The notes: generated from the letters alone by a model not told the origin. A stretch of DNA of 52,789 nt from Pirellulales bacterium (GCA_017853835.1 JAFMIU010000015.1:1-52789), one strand, 5' to 3'. Positions 40,100 through 50,600 are shown, counted from the stretch's first letter. Program-made: numbers and translations.

Positions 40100-42308
40100 A
40101 GCGGGTCAGCGCCAGCCCGAGGCCGCCCGCCGCGGCGATCAGGGCGACCGATGCGGGCTCGGGAACAGCGATCGTATCGAAGGCCGACGCCAGCGGGGCG
40201 GTCGCGACCATCCGGCCGGGCGACAGCGTGGAACCTCGGCCGAAGACCACGGACCCGACGATCGTGCCGGAGCCGCCGAGGGTTTGGCCATGGCCGATCG
40301 TCAGGCCGCCGGCCACGGCGGCGGCATCGAGCGTCGCCCCGGCGGCCACGTCGATGAACGACGTCGCCGCGAGCGAGGTGCTGCCGGTGACGGCCAGCAC
40401 ACCCTCGAGGATCGATGTCTGTCCGGAATAGGAGTTGGTCGCGCCGAGCAGGGCTGTGCCGGCGCCGGTCTTCGTGACCGCAGCGGTTCCGGAGATCGCC
40501 CCGTAGCCAAGGCCGAGTTGGGTTTCAACGCCGCTCGGCACGTCGAGCACCACCGTTCCCGGTGACACCACCGAGCCACGCACCGTGAGTGTGAGCGATC
40601 GGTTGGCCGCCCCGGGCAGGTTCTCATCGGAGAGCGCGAGCGAATACGTGCCGGAGAACGACCCGGTCGTCGTCGTGAGCATCGACAGACCGTAGTTCCG
40701 CGAATCGCCCCCCGCCAATCCCACGAAGGGGGCGAGCGTGGAGGAGAACACGGCGGCGGGATCGGTTTCGATGACACCGTCGAGGTCGAGCGATGCGGTC
40801 CACGCGGCCCCGGACGTGCCCGCCTGATTGAAGAGGGTGAACGAGCGGTTTGCCGGGCCGGTGCCCTGCGTGAGCGTGCCAAAGTCGATGTCGAGCGTGG
40901 CCATGGTGGTTCCCGACGCAAACGACGGGGAGGCGTGATCGAGCACGCTCATCGTGACAGCCTGGGAGAAGGACGCGTTGGATGCCTGCGGGCTTGTGGC
41001 GGTCGCCGACACCGTGCCCGACACGAGCCCCACGACGGACGTGGCAAGGCTGATGGAGTGGGTATTGGCCGACCCGAGGGCCTGGTCGGTGCTGGTGCCG
41101 CTGCCGACGCAGATGCCCGTTCCTGAAAAGTGGTAGTCGAGGCGATCGGCTCCCGCCACGACGCTCACGGGGGCCGAGTTGGACACCGACAGCGACGTGG
41201 AGACAGTGGCCCCCGTGATCACACGGGTGGGCGCAGTGCCCAGGCTCGCTGCCATGCGGGCGGGCACCTGGTAATCGGCCACCACCGGCAGGTGATCGGT
41301 GACACGACTCAGCTGCGTGAGCACGTTCGACGCCTGCGCCGACGTAAAGCCGGGCAGCATGGCGGCCATGGCGGTGGGACTGCCGGTGGTGATGGCACCC
41401 TTCATGGAATGGGTGTCGGTGTTGCCGAAAGCCCAGTAAGACGCGGGTAGCACATCCATGCCCCGTCCGTCGAGGAGTTCGCCAGTCGTGAGTTGAAAGT
41501 CAAAGCGATCGTCCATGCCTCCGGTGACCTGGCCTCCGAAGTATGCCGACGTGGCAGGCGACTGCGTGTGGACCGCGGAAAAAGACGAGTTGCCGCTCCA
41601 CGATCCGACCATATTCACCGGGTCGAAGAACTGAGCTGGGCCGCTGGCGGTGAGGGTTTGAAACGAAGGATCGGCCGACGTGTAGAGGTTGAGGTCGCCG
41701 AGCAAGATGATTGGCGTGCCATCGCCGAGCGCATCGGCGTTGGCGCGGATCGCCTGGGCTTCCACGTTCCTTCGTGACGCATCGCTTGAGGTGTTCGATG
41801 CCTTGAAGTGGCTCGCGTAGATGTAAAAGGAGGAAGCCGCGTCGTAGCCGACCGGGCGAAACTCGTAGCGAAGCGTCTGGCGGGCCTGACCCGACGTGCT
41901 CAGCGTGCCGATCGTCTGCTCGCCGAGGAGTGAGACTGCCGCGGAGTTGTAGATACAGATCGGCCTGCCCGAGCCGGAGGTCGCGCCATCGACGGTGGAG
42001 ACCAGGTAGGTCGAGCCACCCGTGAGCGTGTTGAGCAGCCCGGCAAACTGTGCCCCGGTGGTGGACACGGAGTTGGCCTCTTCGAGCACGAGCACGTCGA
42101 TGGGGCTCGAAAAGCCTCCCTTCGCAGACGCGGCGATGGCGGCGAGGATGGTGTCCATGCCTGGCCGCGGGCTCGTGAGCGTGGCATCGCTGGCGTTGAC
42201 GTTGTAGCTCACGATCCGCAGCTGGGCGGATGCCGACGGCGCCGCCCCGATGGCCACGGCCACCACGATGATTCCCCGCACGGTGATGGCCCGACACGCC
42301 CCTCGCAT
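40068..42308 (-). CDS. Secreted endonuclease/exonuclease/phosphatase-family protein, PEP-CTERM
   Basis: The 746-residue protein starts with a signal peptide (cleavage after ASAQ, about residue 29). Residues about 30-350 are an EEP (DNase I-like) domain: SYNVNAS, the EEAN Glu, LLGDLNLY and the final SRVTDHLPVVADY His-box. The middle is a Ser/Thr/Gly-rich stalk with immunoglobulin-like stretches. Residues about 600-700 form an autotransporter-associated beta-strand repeat. The C-terminus is PEP-CTERM (VPEPASVALIAAAGG, then RFTRPRCSRAR). It probably hydrolyses extracellular nucleic acid or phosphoesters at the surface. Confidence 0.88.
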   Translation of the reverse strand: MRGACRAITVRGIIVVAVAIGAAPSASAQLRIVSYNVNASDATLTSPRPGMDTILAAIAASAKGGFSSPIDVLVLEEANSVSTTGAQFAGLLNTLTGGSTYLVSTVDGATSGSGRPICIYNSAAVSLLGEQTIGTLSTSGQARQTLRYEFRPVGYDAASSFYIYASHFKASNTSSDASRRNVEAQAIRANADALGDGTPIILLGDLNLYTSADPSFQTLTASGPAQFFDPVNMVGSWSGNSSFSAVHTQSPATSAYFGGQVTGGMDDRFDFQLTTGELLDGRGMDVLPASYWAFGNTDTHSMKGAITTGSPTAMAAMLPGFTSAQASNVLTQLSRVTDHLPVVADYQVPARMAASLGTAPTRVITGATVSTSLSVSNSAPVSVVAGADRLDYHFSGTGICVGSGTSTDQALGSANTHSISLATSVVGLVSGTVSATATSPQASNASFSQAVTMSVLDHASPSFASGTTMATLDIDFGTLTQGTGPANRSFTLFNQAGTSGAAWTASLDLDGVIETDPAAVFSSTLAPFVGLAGGDSRNYGLSMLTTTTGSFSGTYSLALSDENLPGAANRSLTLTVRGSVVSPGTVVLDVPSGVETQLGLGYGAISGTAAVTKTGAGTALLGATNSYSGQTSILEGVLAVTGSTSLAATSFIDVAAGATLDAAAVAGGLTIGHGQTLGGSGTIVGSVVFGRGSTLSPGRMVATAPLASAFDTIAVPEPASVALIAAAGGLGLALTRFTRPRCSRAR

Positions 42309-42483
42309 GGCTCAAGGGGATACCTTCCCCACGGGCTTCCCACAACCCGTTTTCCCGAGGGGGATCGAGCATTTCCCCACAACACTGGGCGACTGGGCTG
42401 TTTTGACAAGCGCCAGCCCCCCACGCCGCGGTGTCGAGCGACGCAAGTATCAGAACGATGTGGGCAAAGCAGCGGTCACATAT

Positions 42484-43644
42484 TTATTTCGCGTTGAGCG
42501 GTTTGGCTTGCTCCGTCACGTCATCAGGTTGGAAGGTGGTGGCGAGTTCGATCGCTCGGATGCCCGGCGTGTCGAAGCCCGCCTTGGCGAGATCGATCAG
42601 CTGAATCTTCAGCCCGCCGTAGGTTCGGACGTAGGTTTTCCGATGGGTGCGATCATGCACGACGATCCATTCCGTCGTATCGGTATCGACGAGCCGTGGC
42701 TCCCCGGAAGGCTTCAAAAACCCCTTCGTGTTTTCCGTCTGGTGCGTGGTGTCCGACTTGATCGCACCGGCGAAGATGTCGAACGTGTTGAGGATGTGGA
42801 AGCCAAGATTCACGCCGTCGGGCGCCGTCTTGGCTGCGGTGGCCCAGTGCGAAAAGAAGGCAGCCCTCACAAACCGCGACGGCGGCGTGAAATCGCCCGG
42901 CAGTCCGATGAAGCCGCTCCCCTGCCCAAAGTTCACGATATCGGTGGGCCCGAGTTTCTGCGTGGGCACGTTCACAGGCGTGAGGTTCACGAAGTTGCCG
43001 AGATTGATCTGCTGCCAGTCGAAGGGAGGCGAGTTGGTGAGGGTGCCGAGCGGATTCGAATGGATCGTGAGTTTGCCTCCGACATATTCGGCAATCGCGA
43101 CTTTGCCCGACGCGTCGCCGATCCAGTAGTGGACCGGCAACACCTCCTTGAACGGCGGAAACTCCTGCTGGGCGACGTGGGCCCTGTGGGTCAGAGCGTC
43201 GGTAGCCTCATCGACCGAGGCGCAGGTGGAGAGGAGATAGATCGCCACTTCCCACGAGCCGATGGTCTGAGCCGTTTTGGCGTCATCCGGGGGGAGATAC
43301 TCCGAGTACCCAGGCAGATACAGCATGCCCACGACGAGCCCCTTTTCGTTCATGCCATCGGCCACGATCGATGGGGCGATGTTCACATTGAGCCCCACGA
43401 CGCCGTACTTCGTCTGCCACGACAGCCCTGGCTTACCGTTCGGCGCCGTCCCGGTATAGCGGGTGCCGCGTGGAACGATGATGGCCTTGGAGTTGAATGG
43501 AAATCCAAACTCCATTGAGCGGCAGTAGATCTGGGCGCCGTCATCCGCGGTGAGCTGAAACGCGGTGCATGCCAGCGCCTCCGGCACGGCATACGCCGCC
43601 ACGACGACGACGGACAGAAACGTATGAAAGGAACTGGTGTTCAT
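42484..43644 (-). CDS. Secreted linear-amide C-N hydrolase (choloylglycine/penicillin-acylase Ntn family)
   Basis: The protein (386 residues) has a signal peptide whose cleavage (AVPEALA, then Cys26) would expose Cys26 as the N-terminal nucleophile of this Ntn-hydrolase family. Arg42 in CRSMEFGF and the downstream NIAPSIVADGMNEKGLVVG match the family. It should cleave linear amides such as N-acyl homoserine lactones, penicillin V or conjugated bile acids; the substrate cannot be told. It is divergent from the TlpA-like gene. Confidence 0.9.
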   Translation of the reverse strand: MNTSSFHTFLSVVVVAAYAVPEALACTAFQLTADDGAQIYCRSMEFGFPFNSKAIIVPRGTRYTGTAPNGKPGLSWQTKYGVVGLNVNIAPSIVADGMNEKGLVVGMLYLPGYSEYLPPDDAKTAQTIGSWEVAIYLLSTCASVDEATDALTHRAHVAQQEFPPFKEVLPVHYWIGDASGKVAIAEYVGGKLTIHSNPLGTLTNSPPFDWQQINLGNFVNLTPVNVPTQKLGPTDIVNFGQGSGFIGLPGDFTPPSRFVRAAFFSHWATAAKTAPDGVNLGFHILNTFDIFAGAIKSDTTHQTENTKGFLKPSGEPRLVDTDTTEWIVVHDRTHRKTYVRTYGGLKIQLIDLAKAGFDTPGIRAIELATTFQPDDVTEQAKPLNAK

Positions 43645-43761
43645 GGCGAATACCGCTTTTCGATCAGAGGAATGTGCCGGTCTGGATGTGACGATGCCTG
43701 CAACATACCGGGGCCCAACGATCGGGTGCCCCTGGCAGCCATACTCCCCGTTTCACGCTCG

Positions 43762-43778
43762 ATTTGGTTGCACCAAAT
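43762..43778. promoter_or_regulatory. Palindromic operator candidate between the Ntn hydrolase and TlpA-like genes
   Basis: A perfect 7-3-7 inverted repeat, ATTTGGTTGCACCAAAT, lies in the 205-base divergent gap, 72 bases before the TlpA-like ATG and 118 bases from the hydrolase ATG. A possible -10 (TATTCT, 43792-43797) follows it, so the palindrome covers the likely -35 region. Confidence 0.4.
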
Positions 43779-43849
43779 GGCGTTGCGATCCTATTCTTCA
43801 GAGGCCTCCCCACCAATGCGGGGATCGCCGTCCCTCTGGAGACCGACCC

Positions 43850-44830
43850 ATGTCCACGCCTCTCCGTCTTATCCTTGCATCGCTCGCCGCGATGTTCATG
43901 CTTCCGGCATCTCATGCGGCGGAACTGACGATCGGGTCGAAGGCCCCTCCGCTTTCGATCGAGCATTGGTTTCACGACAAAACCCCGGTGACGGAGTTTT
44001 CGTCCGATCAGATCACGGTGGTGGAGTTTTGGGCGACCTGGTGCGGCCCCTGCATCGCGAGCATTCCGCACCTGAGCGAGCTCCAGCAGGAGTATGGCGA
44101 CGCGATCAAGGTGATCAGTGTGAGCGACGAGGATCCGGCGACGGTCGAGGCATTTCTCGACCGCGAAAAGGACGACACGACCTTCCGTGACATCACGAGC
44201 CACTACTGGCTCACCACCGATCCCGACCAGTCGATGAAAAACGCCTACATGAAGGCTGCTGAACAGTCGGGGATCCCAACGGCCTTCGTGGTGGGCAAGA
44301 CCGGGGAGATCGAATGGATCGGCCACCCGATGCGGCTTGACGAACCGCTTCGCCAGATCGTGGCGGGCACGTGGGATCGTGAGGCCTATGCCCGGCAGAT
44401 GGCCGAGGAGCAGAAGGTGCGACGCCACTCCGCCGAGCTTTCCCGCTTGGTTCGGGAGCACGACTACGACGGTGCCTTGTCTATCGTGACAACCCTCCTC
44501 GACGAGATCGAGCTTCCCGAGGTGCGTCAGAACCTGGAACGCATGCGCACACAGATCAAGACGATGGCGCAAGCCCATGCCAGGGAGCAGGCAACGCAGG
44601 GGCTCGACCTCGCGGGCCAGCGACAGGCCTTTGCCTCGCTAATCGAGATGGGATTCTGCCTCCAAGCGGGCGACACCGCGGCCGCGCGAGTCATCCTCGA
44701 CCGCCTGGCGACCGAGATCAAGCAGTCCGACCTTCTCGCCCAAGTCGACGCGGCACGGCAACGCCTCGATGCGTCACGCAACGCAGAGAATGCCACCGAA
44801 GATTCCGCCGCAGCCCATGCTGAAGAGTGA
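43850..44830 (+). CDS. TlpA-like exported thioredoxin with a helical tail
   Basis: After a signal peptide (about residues 1-23, ending SHAA), the protein has a thioredoxin fold with the redox site WATWCGPC near residue 60 and the cis-Pro loop SGIPTAF. The C-terminal 150 residues form a charged alpha-helical tail (Arg/Glu/Ala-rich) not found in minimal TlpA. It should reduce disulfides or handle cytochrome maturation in the periplasm. GGAG nine bases upstream supports the ATG at 43850. The longer upstream frame is not coding-like. Confidence 0.88.
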   Translation: MSTPLRLILASLAAMFMLPASHAAELTIGSKAPPLSIEHWFHDKTPVTEFSSDQITVVEFWATWCGPCIASIPHLSELQQEYGDAIKVISVSDEDPATVEAFLDREKDDTTFRDITSHYWLTTDPDQSMKNAYMKAAEQSGIPTAFVVGKTGEIEWIGHPMRLDEPLRQIVAGTWDREAYARQMAEEQKVRRHSAELSRLVREHDYDGALSIVTTLLDEIELPEVRQNLERMRTQIKTMAQAHAREQATQGLDLAGQRQAFASLIEMGFCLQAGDTAAARVILDRLATEIKQSDLLAQVDAARQRLDASRNAENATEDSAAAHAEE

Positions 44831-44905
44831 CGGGCGCCAGCGATCCCAGGAATCGTCGCGGATAAAGCAACACCCCTTCTGTAAATCCGGGTTTTCAGAG
44901 GTGGG

Positions 44906-45225
44906 TCATCTGGCTTCCATGTTCAGGTAGGCACGTTCTGTTTCCCAGTCGTCACTGATCTCGGAGAGGACGGCGGAGGCGAGTCGCAGGAGCGAGGCTT
45001 CGTTCGGGAAGAGCGTGGCGACTCGCGTCCTTCGTTTGATCTCTTTGTTGAGCCGTTCCAGCCCGTTGGTCGTTCGGAGCCGCCTCCGGCGGGCGGCGGG
45101 GACTCGAAGGACGGTGAGGGCTTCTGGTAGCGAGCCACGACGTCGCGGAGCCGCCGCTCAGCTTCAGCAGGCTCGTCCGCGTCGAAGACGCGGCGAAGGT
45201 CGCTGGCGACCTCCGCCTTCATGCC
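44906..45225 (-). pseudogene. IS256-family transposase, C-terminal remnant
   Basis: The last part of an IS256/Mutator transposase is readable in two frames. The upstream piece reads KAEVASDLRRVFDA and RDVVARY; the downstream piece reads PEALTVLRVPAARR, then RLRTTNGLERLNKEIKRR and SEISDDWETERAYLNM. Between VVARY and PEALTV roughly 15 residues usual in the family are missing and the frame changes, so a deletion plus frameshift has inactivated it. The N-terminal two-thirds are absent. Confidence 0.8.
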
Positions 45226-45373
45226 GACCGTCTCCAACGCGGCGTCGGCGATTCCCTCCGCGGCATCGACGACTTCCGGCGAGTCGCCGAAGTCGAGGAT
45301 GAACTGCTTCGGGTCAGGCAGATACCACTCGATCTTCTTGCGGAAGGCGAACTGCAGGGCGGCGGCGCGATGC

Positions 45374-45697
45374 TCAGCTTGGCTGCGACACCCCAGCCGC
45401 AGCCCCGATCGCGACACGCACGAGGTCCGGCTGATCTTCGGGGATCTCGAGAACCGCACCGATCGGGAACCGCAGGCTGACAGATCGGCCACCGACAACC
45501 TCGACCGGCGAGAACGCCGCGGGAGGCGTCTGCGGCTCAGGAGCCCCGCCCGCGCACTTCCGCCGCCAGTACCAGAACGCCGGCACGGACACCCGCTCAC
45601 GGGCGCAGAATCGTGCAACTGTCAGTCGCGACTTCTCAAACCCCCTCAGCCGCTGCTGCCACTCCGAACACTTCCTCTGATCCACCTGCCGTGCCAT
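45374..45697 (-). CDS. IS66-type TnpA-like accessory protein
   Basis: The 107-residue protein reads like the small first protein of IS66 elements: EWQQRLRGFEKSRLTVARFC, then VPAFWYWRRKCA, a helix-turn-helix-like arrangement, and a C-terminal LVRVAIGAA segment. AGGAGG six bases before the ATG at 45697 gives a strong start. No tnpB or tnpC follows, so this is a stranded remnant of an IS66 element. It lies 58 bases from the stop of the SUMF1-like gene. Confidence 0.75.
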   Translation of the reverse strand: MARQVDQRKCSEWQQRLRGFEKSRLTVARFCARERVSVPAFWYWRRKCAGGAPEPQTPPAAFSPVEVVGGRSVSLRFPIGAVLEIPEDQPDLVRVAIGAAAGVSQPS

Positions 45698-45754
45698 CGC
45701 CGGCCTCCTTTGAAACGGGATGAACAAGGTCCACCCGCGAGGCTATCTGGGTCG

Positions 45755-46909
45755 TCAAGATTGGTTGTGGTGGGCGCTCACGCACAACGAAAACCTTGTC
45801 GTTGATCGACGACAAGACCGACGACGCGACTGCCACCAAACGAGGATGCCACCGGCACCTCCAAACATCCATGGCGCTGGCTCTGGCACTGGGCTAGCTA
45901 AACGAAACCCACTCATGCCGAGAGCATTCATGGGCCCGGAGGACCGTCCGTCAATGTATGAGTTCCTGACAGCGGCGGAGTCCTCTGCCCAATGCCCGCC
46001 CTCCAGTCCTCGCAATCCGAAGCCCGATGGCAAATCGCTCCACTCTATGACGTTTCCGGTCTGATCGAACGTACCGTAATACGACGGACTCCCCAAAAAG
46101 GCGCCAACTGCCGTCAAATAATTTTGCTCCTCCGCAGAATCTAGCATCGCGAGTTGAGTAACTGCGAAGGTACCCCCAACGATTAGGTTCGCCTGATTAG
46201 ACTTTCCTCCAACTTCATTACCGGGGTCAACGTCACTCTGAGTAGCATAGTCATAATAGCCGCCAGTCCCTGAGTTCAAGTAAGGACAATAATACGCCGC
46301 CTTATACCACTGATCAATTGTCGGGATGGCGTACTCCGGTGCGATGCTTGTGTTAGGGTTTATCGAGTTGACATTCGGAGCATTCAGTAGGTCTCCCTGT
46401 GTCAAATCATACGCACCGTTTTCAGTCGTTGTGGCATCCTGCACACCACTCGGCTGATTGTTTGACATCCAGTTCGCAAATCTCGCCGCACGAAACCAAC
46501 TGATGTATGCGATCGGCCGATTCGTGTCCCCACCGCCAATCGTGCCACTCCCCGATGCCATGACCGCTTCATAACGATATCGGCCTTGGTCTCCAATCCG
46601 ACGAATCCCAGAAACGTTGGGATCGCTCTCCATTTGCGAATCAAAGAGCCCAAACGTGTCATCAGCAGCGACACTGTTCAAAAACACTAAATACTGAGCA
46701 ATCGTGACTTCAAACTTGCCGATTTTGTATTCGAATCCCACGGAGCCGTGCCCATTGTCATCTGACGGATTTCCAATGTCTCCAACTGGAACCATCTCAT
46801 AGGTAATGGGAATTGCCTCCGACCGAGTACCCGATGATCCGAACACAGCGATCGCAACGAACGGTACGAGCCTGAGCGGTCTCAAAAACGCACGAAATGC
46901 AGGTGTCAT
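45755..46909 (-). CDS. SUMF1-like (formylglycine-generating-enzyme fold) PEP-CTERM protein
   Basis: The 384-residue protein has a signal peptide (about residues 1-31, ending SEA) and a SUMF1/FGE-sulfatase fold: VGFEYKIGKFEVT, YISWFRAARFANW, PTIDQWYKAAYY and GNVIEWSD with the terminal GMSGFRLASP. FGE active-site cysteines were not seen, so enzyme activity is unlikely; a binding role is inferred. VPEPAPWMFGGAGG plus a helix and a basic run form a PEP-CTERM signal. The tail after the basic run (about 16 residues, ending AHHNQS) is unusually long. Base composition is lower in GC than its neighbours. Confidence 0.85.
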   Translation of the reverse strand: MTPAFRAFLRPLRLVPFVAIAVFGSSGTRSEAIPITYEMVPVGDIGNPSDDNGHGSVGFEYKIGKFEVTIAQYLVFLNSVAADDTFGLFDSQMESDPNVSGIRRIGDQGRYRYEAVMASGSGTIGGGDTNRPIAYISWFRAARFANWMSNNQPSGVQDATTTENGAYDLTQGDLLNAPNVNSINPNTSIAPEYAIPTIDQWYKAAYYCPYLNSGTGGYYDYATQSDVDPGNEVGGKSNQANLIVGGTFAVTQLAMLDSAEEQNYLTAVGAFLGSPSYYGTFDQTGNVIEWSDLPSGFGLRGLEGGHWAEDSAAVRNSYIDGRSSGPMNALGMSGFRLASPVPEPAPWMFGGAGGILVWWQSRRRSCRRSTTRFSLCVSAHHNQS

Positions 46910-47245
46910 GGTCTTGCCTCTTAAGGAATGGCAAAACACCACCACGCGTTGGCAAAAACACGAACCGCGAAAGCTTCACTCGCCCACTTGAATAGGCGGT
47001 CACCTGCCTCCACATGAGGAGGTGCACCATCGGTGATAAAAGAGGAACACCCTCAGTTATCACCAAAGATTTCCGCTGTGCGTTCAAAACAGCCGCAACG
47101 GGATGGTGTTTGCAGGAGCAACTCGACTTACTTGAAGACTAGGTACTTACCGCGGGGGGTACCTTACCGCAAAAAAGGAGTAAGTGTCAACTCTCGAACG
47201 TCTACAAAGCCACTGGTCGATCTAACTCTCGTTCCCAGCCTGGTT
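46910..47245. other. Low-GC intergenic stretch
   Basis: This 336-base gap, upstream of the SUMF1-like gene, holds no convincing gene. It contains a short near-direct repeat, GGTACTTACCGC (47142-47153) and GGTACCTTACCGC (47158-47170), followed by AAAAAAGGAG. Frames through it are not coding-like. Confidence 0.5.
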
Positions 47246-47560
47246 CTACCCGGCTTCAAGACGCGGGATCACCCGCTCCGTCAACGCGGATGTGCGAGGA
47301 CAACTGACCTTCGTCCACGACAAGCCGTCTTTCGAGACAAATGTGTGGTAGTTCTTGATGGGTTGCGCAACAGTGGAACTTGGCACCTTCCACATCAAAT
47401 TCACAAATCCGTCTCCTGCCACGGCTACGATCTCGCGAGGAACGCTGGGAAGGAGCTCCTCAGAAGAATAGATTGCAGAAACCGGTGCACCTTCATCACT
47501 CGCCACTGGGCTTGGCGCAACATTGGCGCTGCCGCCTACATCAAACGCGTATCCAACCAG
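47246..47560 (-). pseudogene. Fibronectin type III-like fragment
   Basis: An open stretch bounded by in-frame stops reads LLPSVPREIVAVAGDGFVNL, then MWKVPSSTVAQPIKNYH and SKDGLSWTKV, which fits one FN3 domain. It lacks a signal peptide and a good start, and stops at RLEAG; in another frame the sequence continues GLKPGRT, the usual FN3 end, so a frameshift is likely. It appears to be debris of a larger surface protein. Confidence 0.55.
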
Positions 47561-47691
47561 TCAACCTACAAGAAACTTGCAACCGACAATGTCTTCGCCC
47601 GATGCCGTGTCTTTCCACGAGGATCGTCGTTCACACCACGCAGCGAAGTCATTCGTGAGTCAGTCATCGGGAGCCTCAACCCAGGGACTGC

Positions 47692-50600
47692 TCAAAGGAT
47701 CGAACGACTAGTCTTCGCCGATTTGGTCCGTGTCGACGCTGAAAACTCGGCAAAGACGGCGGCACTGATTAATGTGGAAATGCCCGTGTCGTCTCCCGCA
47801 ACACTGGAGTCCGCTGCTGCCACGGACGCATACACGCCCTTGTCGAACAGATCCGCAGCGACGAAATCAGCGATGTCAAGAATGTCCACAACCCCGTCGT
47901 AATTAAAATCGCCTTCAGTCCACGACGCAGCGGCATTGCGGTCAAACATATCGCCTGCGAGCACATTCGCGGCGTCAAGAATGTCAAGAGAACCGTCGAT
48001 GTTCGTGTCGCCAGTTGCCGCATACCTTATGACGAACGACCCGTCGCCATTCTCAAACCAACCGATTGATCGAAATTCAAGGGCGAGCCGTGCAGCGGCG
48101 GCCGCGGACGAACCGATGCCGCTCGTGCCGTTCCATGTGCCGTCGCCATTGGCCGCAGCAAGACGTGATAGCAAGGTCGCCCGTGTCAAACCGTTAGCAA
48201 CCACGACCTGTGCGGAATCAATGTCAACACGGCCGCCCGACCGCACGTCGAGCGAGGCTATCGTGACGCTGGTGACGTTGGACGCGATCGTCATTGTTGC
48301 CCCAGAAAGCACGGTGACTCCACCGGTTCCGAACGCACTGCCATTAGTGACCCTGACGGTTCCAGCTTCGATGATTGTTCCGCCCGCATGGCCGCTGGTG
48401 GTGTTCAGCACAAGTGTGCCAGTGCCACGTTTGACGAGACGAGACAGGCTTCCAGACGGAAGCGCCGTTGCGGTTGCTGAGGCTCCCGAATCGACGACGA
48501 CGATATAATCGTCGAGCACATCGGTGACCATAATCGAAAAGGACTTCTCGCACGCGAGGCCGCTGCCATCCGTCGAGCGAATCCTGACCAAGTAGTCACT
48601 GCGCAACTCGAAGTCGAGTGGGTTCTTGGCGAGGAGTTGCCCCGCGACGATCGTGAACATGCTGTTGTCGGCATCGCCGGCGCCTGGCACGAGTGCATAA
48701 GTGAAGATATCACCTGCATCCGCATCGACCGTAGTGAGCGTACCGACGACAGCGTTCGCCACCGCGTTCTCCACAATGGACGTGTTGGAGAGCCTGATAT
48801 CACTCGGTGGCGATGCAGCGGCAACGCTGAAGCTCGCGACGGGGGCACTCGCGACGCGGTTTCCCGCGTCATCGGCCATGCCGGTCAGCGATGACTTGAT
48901 CGCGAGTTGATAACTTCCTCCGACCAACGTGGCGTTAGCGAGGCCGGAGAGGACGAAACTCGTTCCGCTGCCCGTGATGATTGCTCCGGTGAGCGGCACC
49001 GGCACACTGTCGCGGGTGAGCGTGAAATCGCCGACGTCGAGGCCCGTTACTGCGCGGGACGCACCGATGGGGATCGAGTCGGCCGTCCTTCCACCGGCCG
49101 ACCGGACGACGGCACCAAGCGTGATCGAAGGTGCCGTTCCTGCGGCACCGACAAAGATTCGGGCCGTGAGGACATCAGCGCCGTAGGCGCTGGTGCCACC
49201 GGTTGAGGCGGATGGATTGGAAAGGTTGGCTTGATTAAAACCCGCCGCACCCGACGTCTGGTCCCAGAGTCGAAAAGTGACGGTGGCATCGCCGCTGAAA
49301 CCCGAGTTCGGAGCAAAACCGATGCGATCTGTACTTCGAAGCAGGGTGACGAAGGTAGGCGAAACGGTGCCGCCAGACCAAGACGCCCCGTTGTTTGTGC
49401 TCCAATAGAAGGTTCCCCCACTACCGAGTCCGATCAGGGCCATTCCCGTGAGCGGCGATGAATCGGGATCGGACACGCAGTTACCGAGAATGTCGGCAAC
49501 TGTCGTGCCTATGAAGTTGAAACTGGAGTTGATGGCGATCGGCTTCATTCGCAGTGCCGAAGAACCATCGACGTAGGATGGTGCATCATTGACTGGGGTT
49601 ATCGAAATTGTCACTGTCGCCGTTGCGGTGCTGTACGCGGTTGATCCTCCGACAAATGAACCGGAGGACAAATCGACACGCGTTCCTGCGGCCGCAGAAG
49701 ATTGGTCCCAGCCTCGGTACGAGATCGATGCTGAACCCGAGTAATTGTTTGATGGCACGAATCGCAGTCGATCACTGGCTCGCAGAAGCAGTGCGGATGA
49801 CGCGGACACAGCGCCGACAGGAGTCCACGAGATTCCTGCATCGATCGAATATGACCAGGCACCGCTGCTGTTGTCAGTCGTTCCGAACAGCGCCAGCCCA
49901 GCCGCGGTGCCAGGGTCCACGTCGCTGAAAGACGTCCCCATGATCGTTGCCACCGTGGTGCCAGGTGGGGACACGGTGTCCTCCGCGACGGAATCGAATG
50001 TACCGCTTCCCGATGGGGTGAGCACCGGCGCCGTGTTGGCGGCGATCGCGGTCGCCGATGCCGTCGCCGTCGCGGCGCTGAAGGCCGAACTTCCTCCTGT
50101 CGTGGACGTGTTGACCACCCCTCCAGTTGCACCACTCGTCTGATCCCACGCCCGGTAGGTCAACGAAGCGGTACCCTGCGGCGAACCTGAATCTGGCACG
50201 AACCTCACAAGGTCTTGCTGTCGCAGGAGGCGGGCGAATGCTGCCGTCGGGCTCCCCAGGTTCACCCAGGACGATCCACCATCGATCGAATACTCCCAGG
50301 TTCCCGTCGCCGTGCCGCTGGTTGCCGCGGTGATCGCGATCCCAGCCGTTGGGAGTGGGTCGGCATCGCTGAACGAGGTTCCGAGCAGGTCGCCGATCGT
50401 AGTGCCAGCCGGCACGGTGCCGATCACAACGGGCGATACATTCCGCCCACCGGAAGGCGCAAGCACGGGGGCCGTGTTCGCGTACCGGGTAAAGTTGACC
50501 CAACCGTTCGCCTGCCCCGAAGCGAAGTCGACCTCGATATTGTCAGCCCCCACGGCCACCGCCACCGAGGACAACCCGCTCCACGATCCGCCGCTTGCCG

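Larger units (their letters stand above)
44906..45697 (-). mobile_element. Insertion-sequence graveyard (IS256 and IS66 remnants)
   Basis: Two unrelated transposase fragments lie side by side in the same orientation. The stretch between them (45226-45373) reads FAFRKKIEWYLPDPKQFIL and DSPEVVDAAEGIADAALE in the frame of the IS256 piece but matches neither element that I know. No terminal inverted repeats or target duplications could be confirmed by eye. Confidence 0.7.

Noticed and set aside
44831..44905. Terminal inverted repeat of the IS256 remnant
   Set aside because: A candidate end sequence is visible, but no matching partner could be found by eye on the other side.
47033..47902. A 289-residue rightward gene across 47033-47902
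   Set aside because: It crosses the FN3 fragment and the 3' end of the giant gene in antisense, with no start signal or domain.
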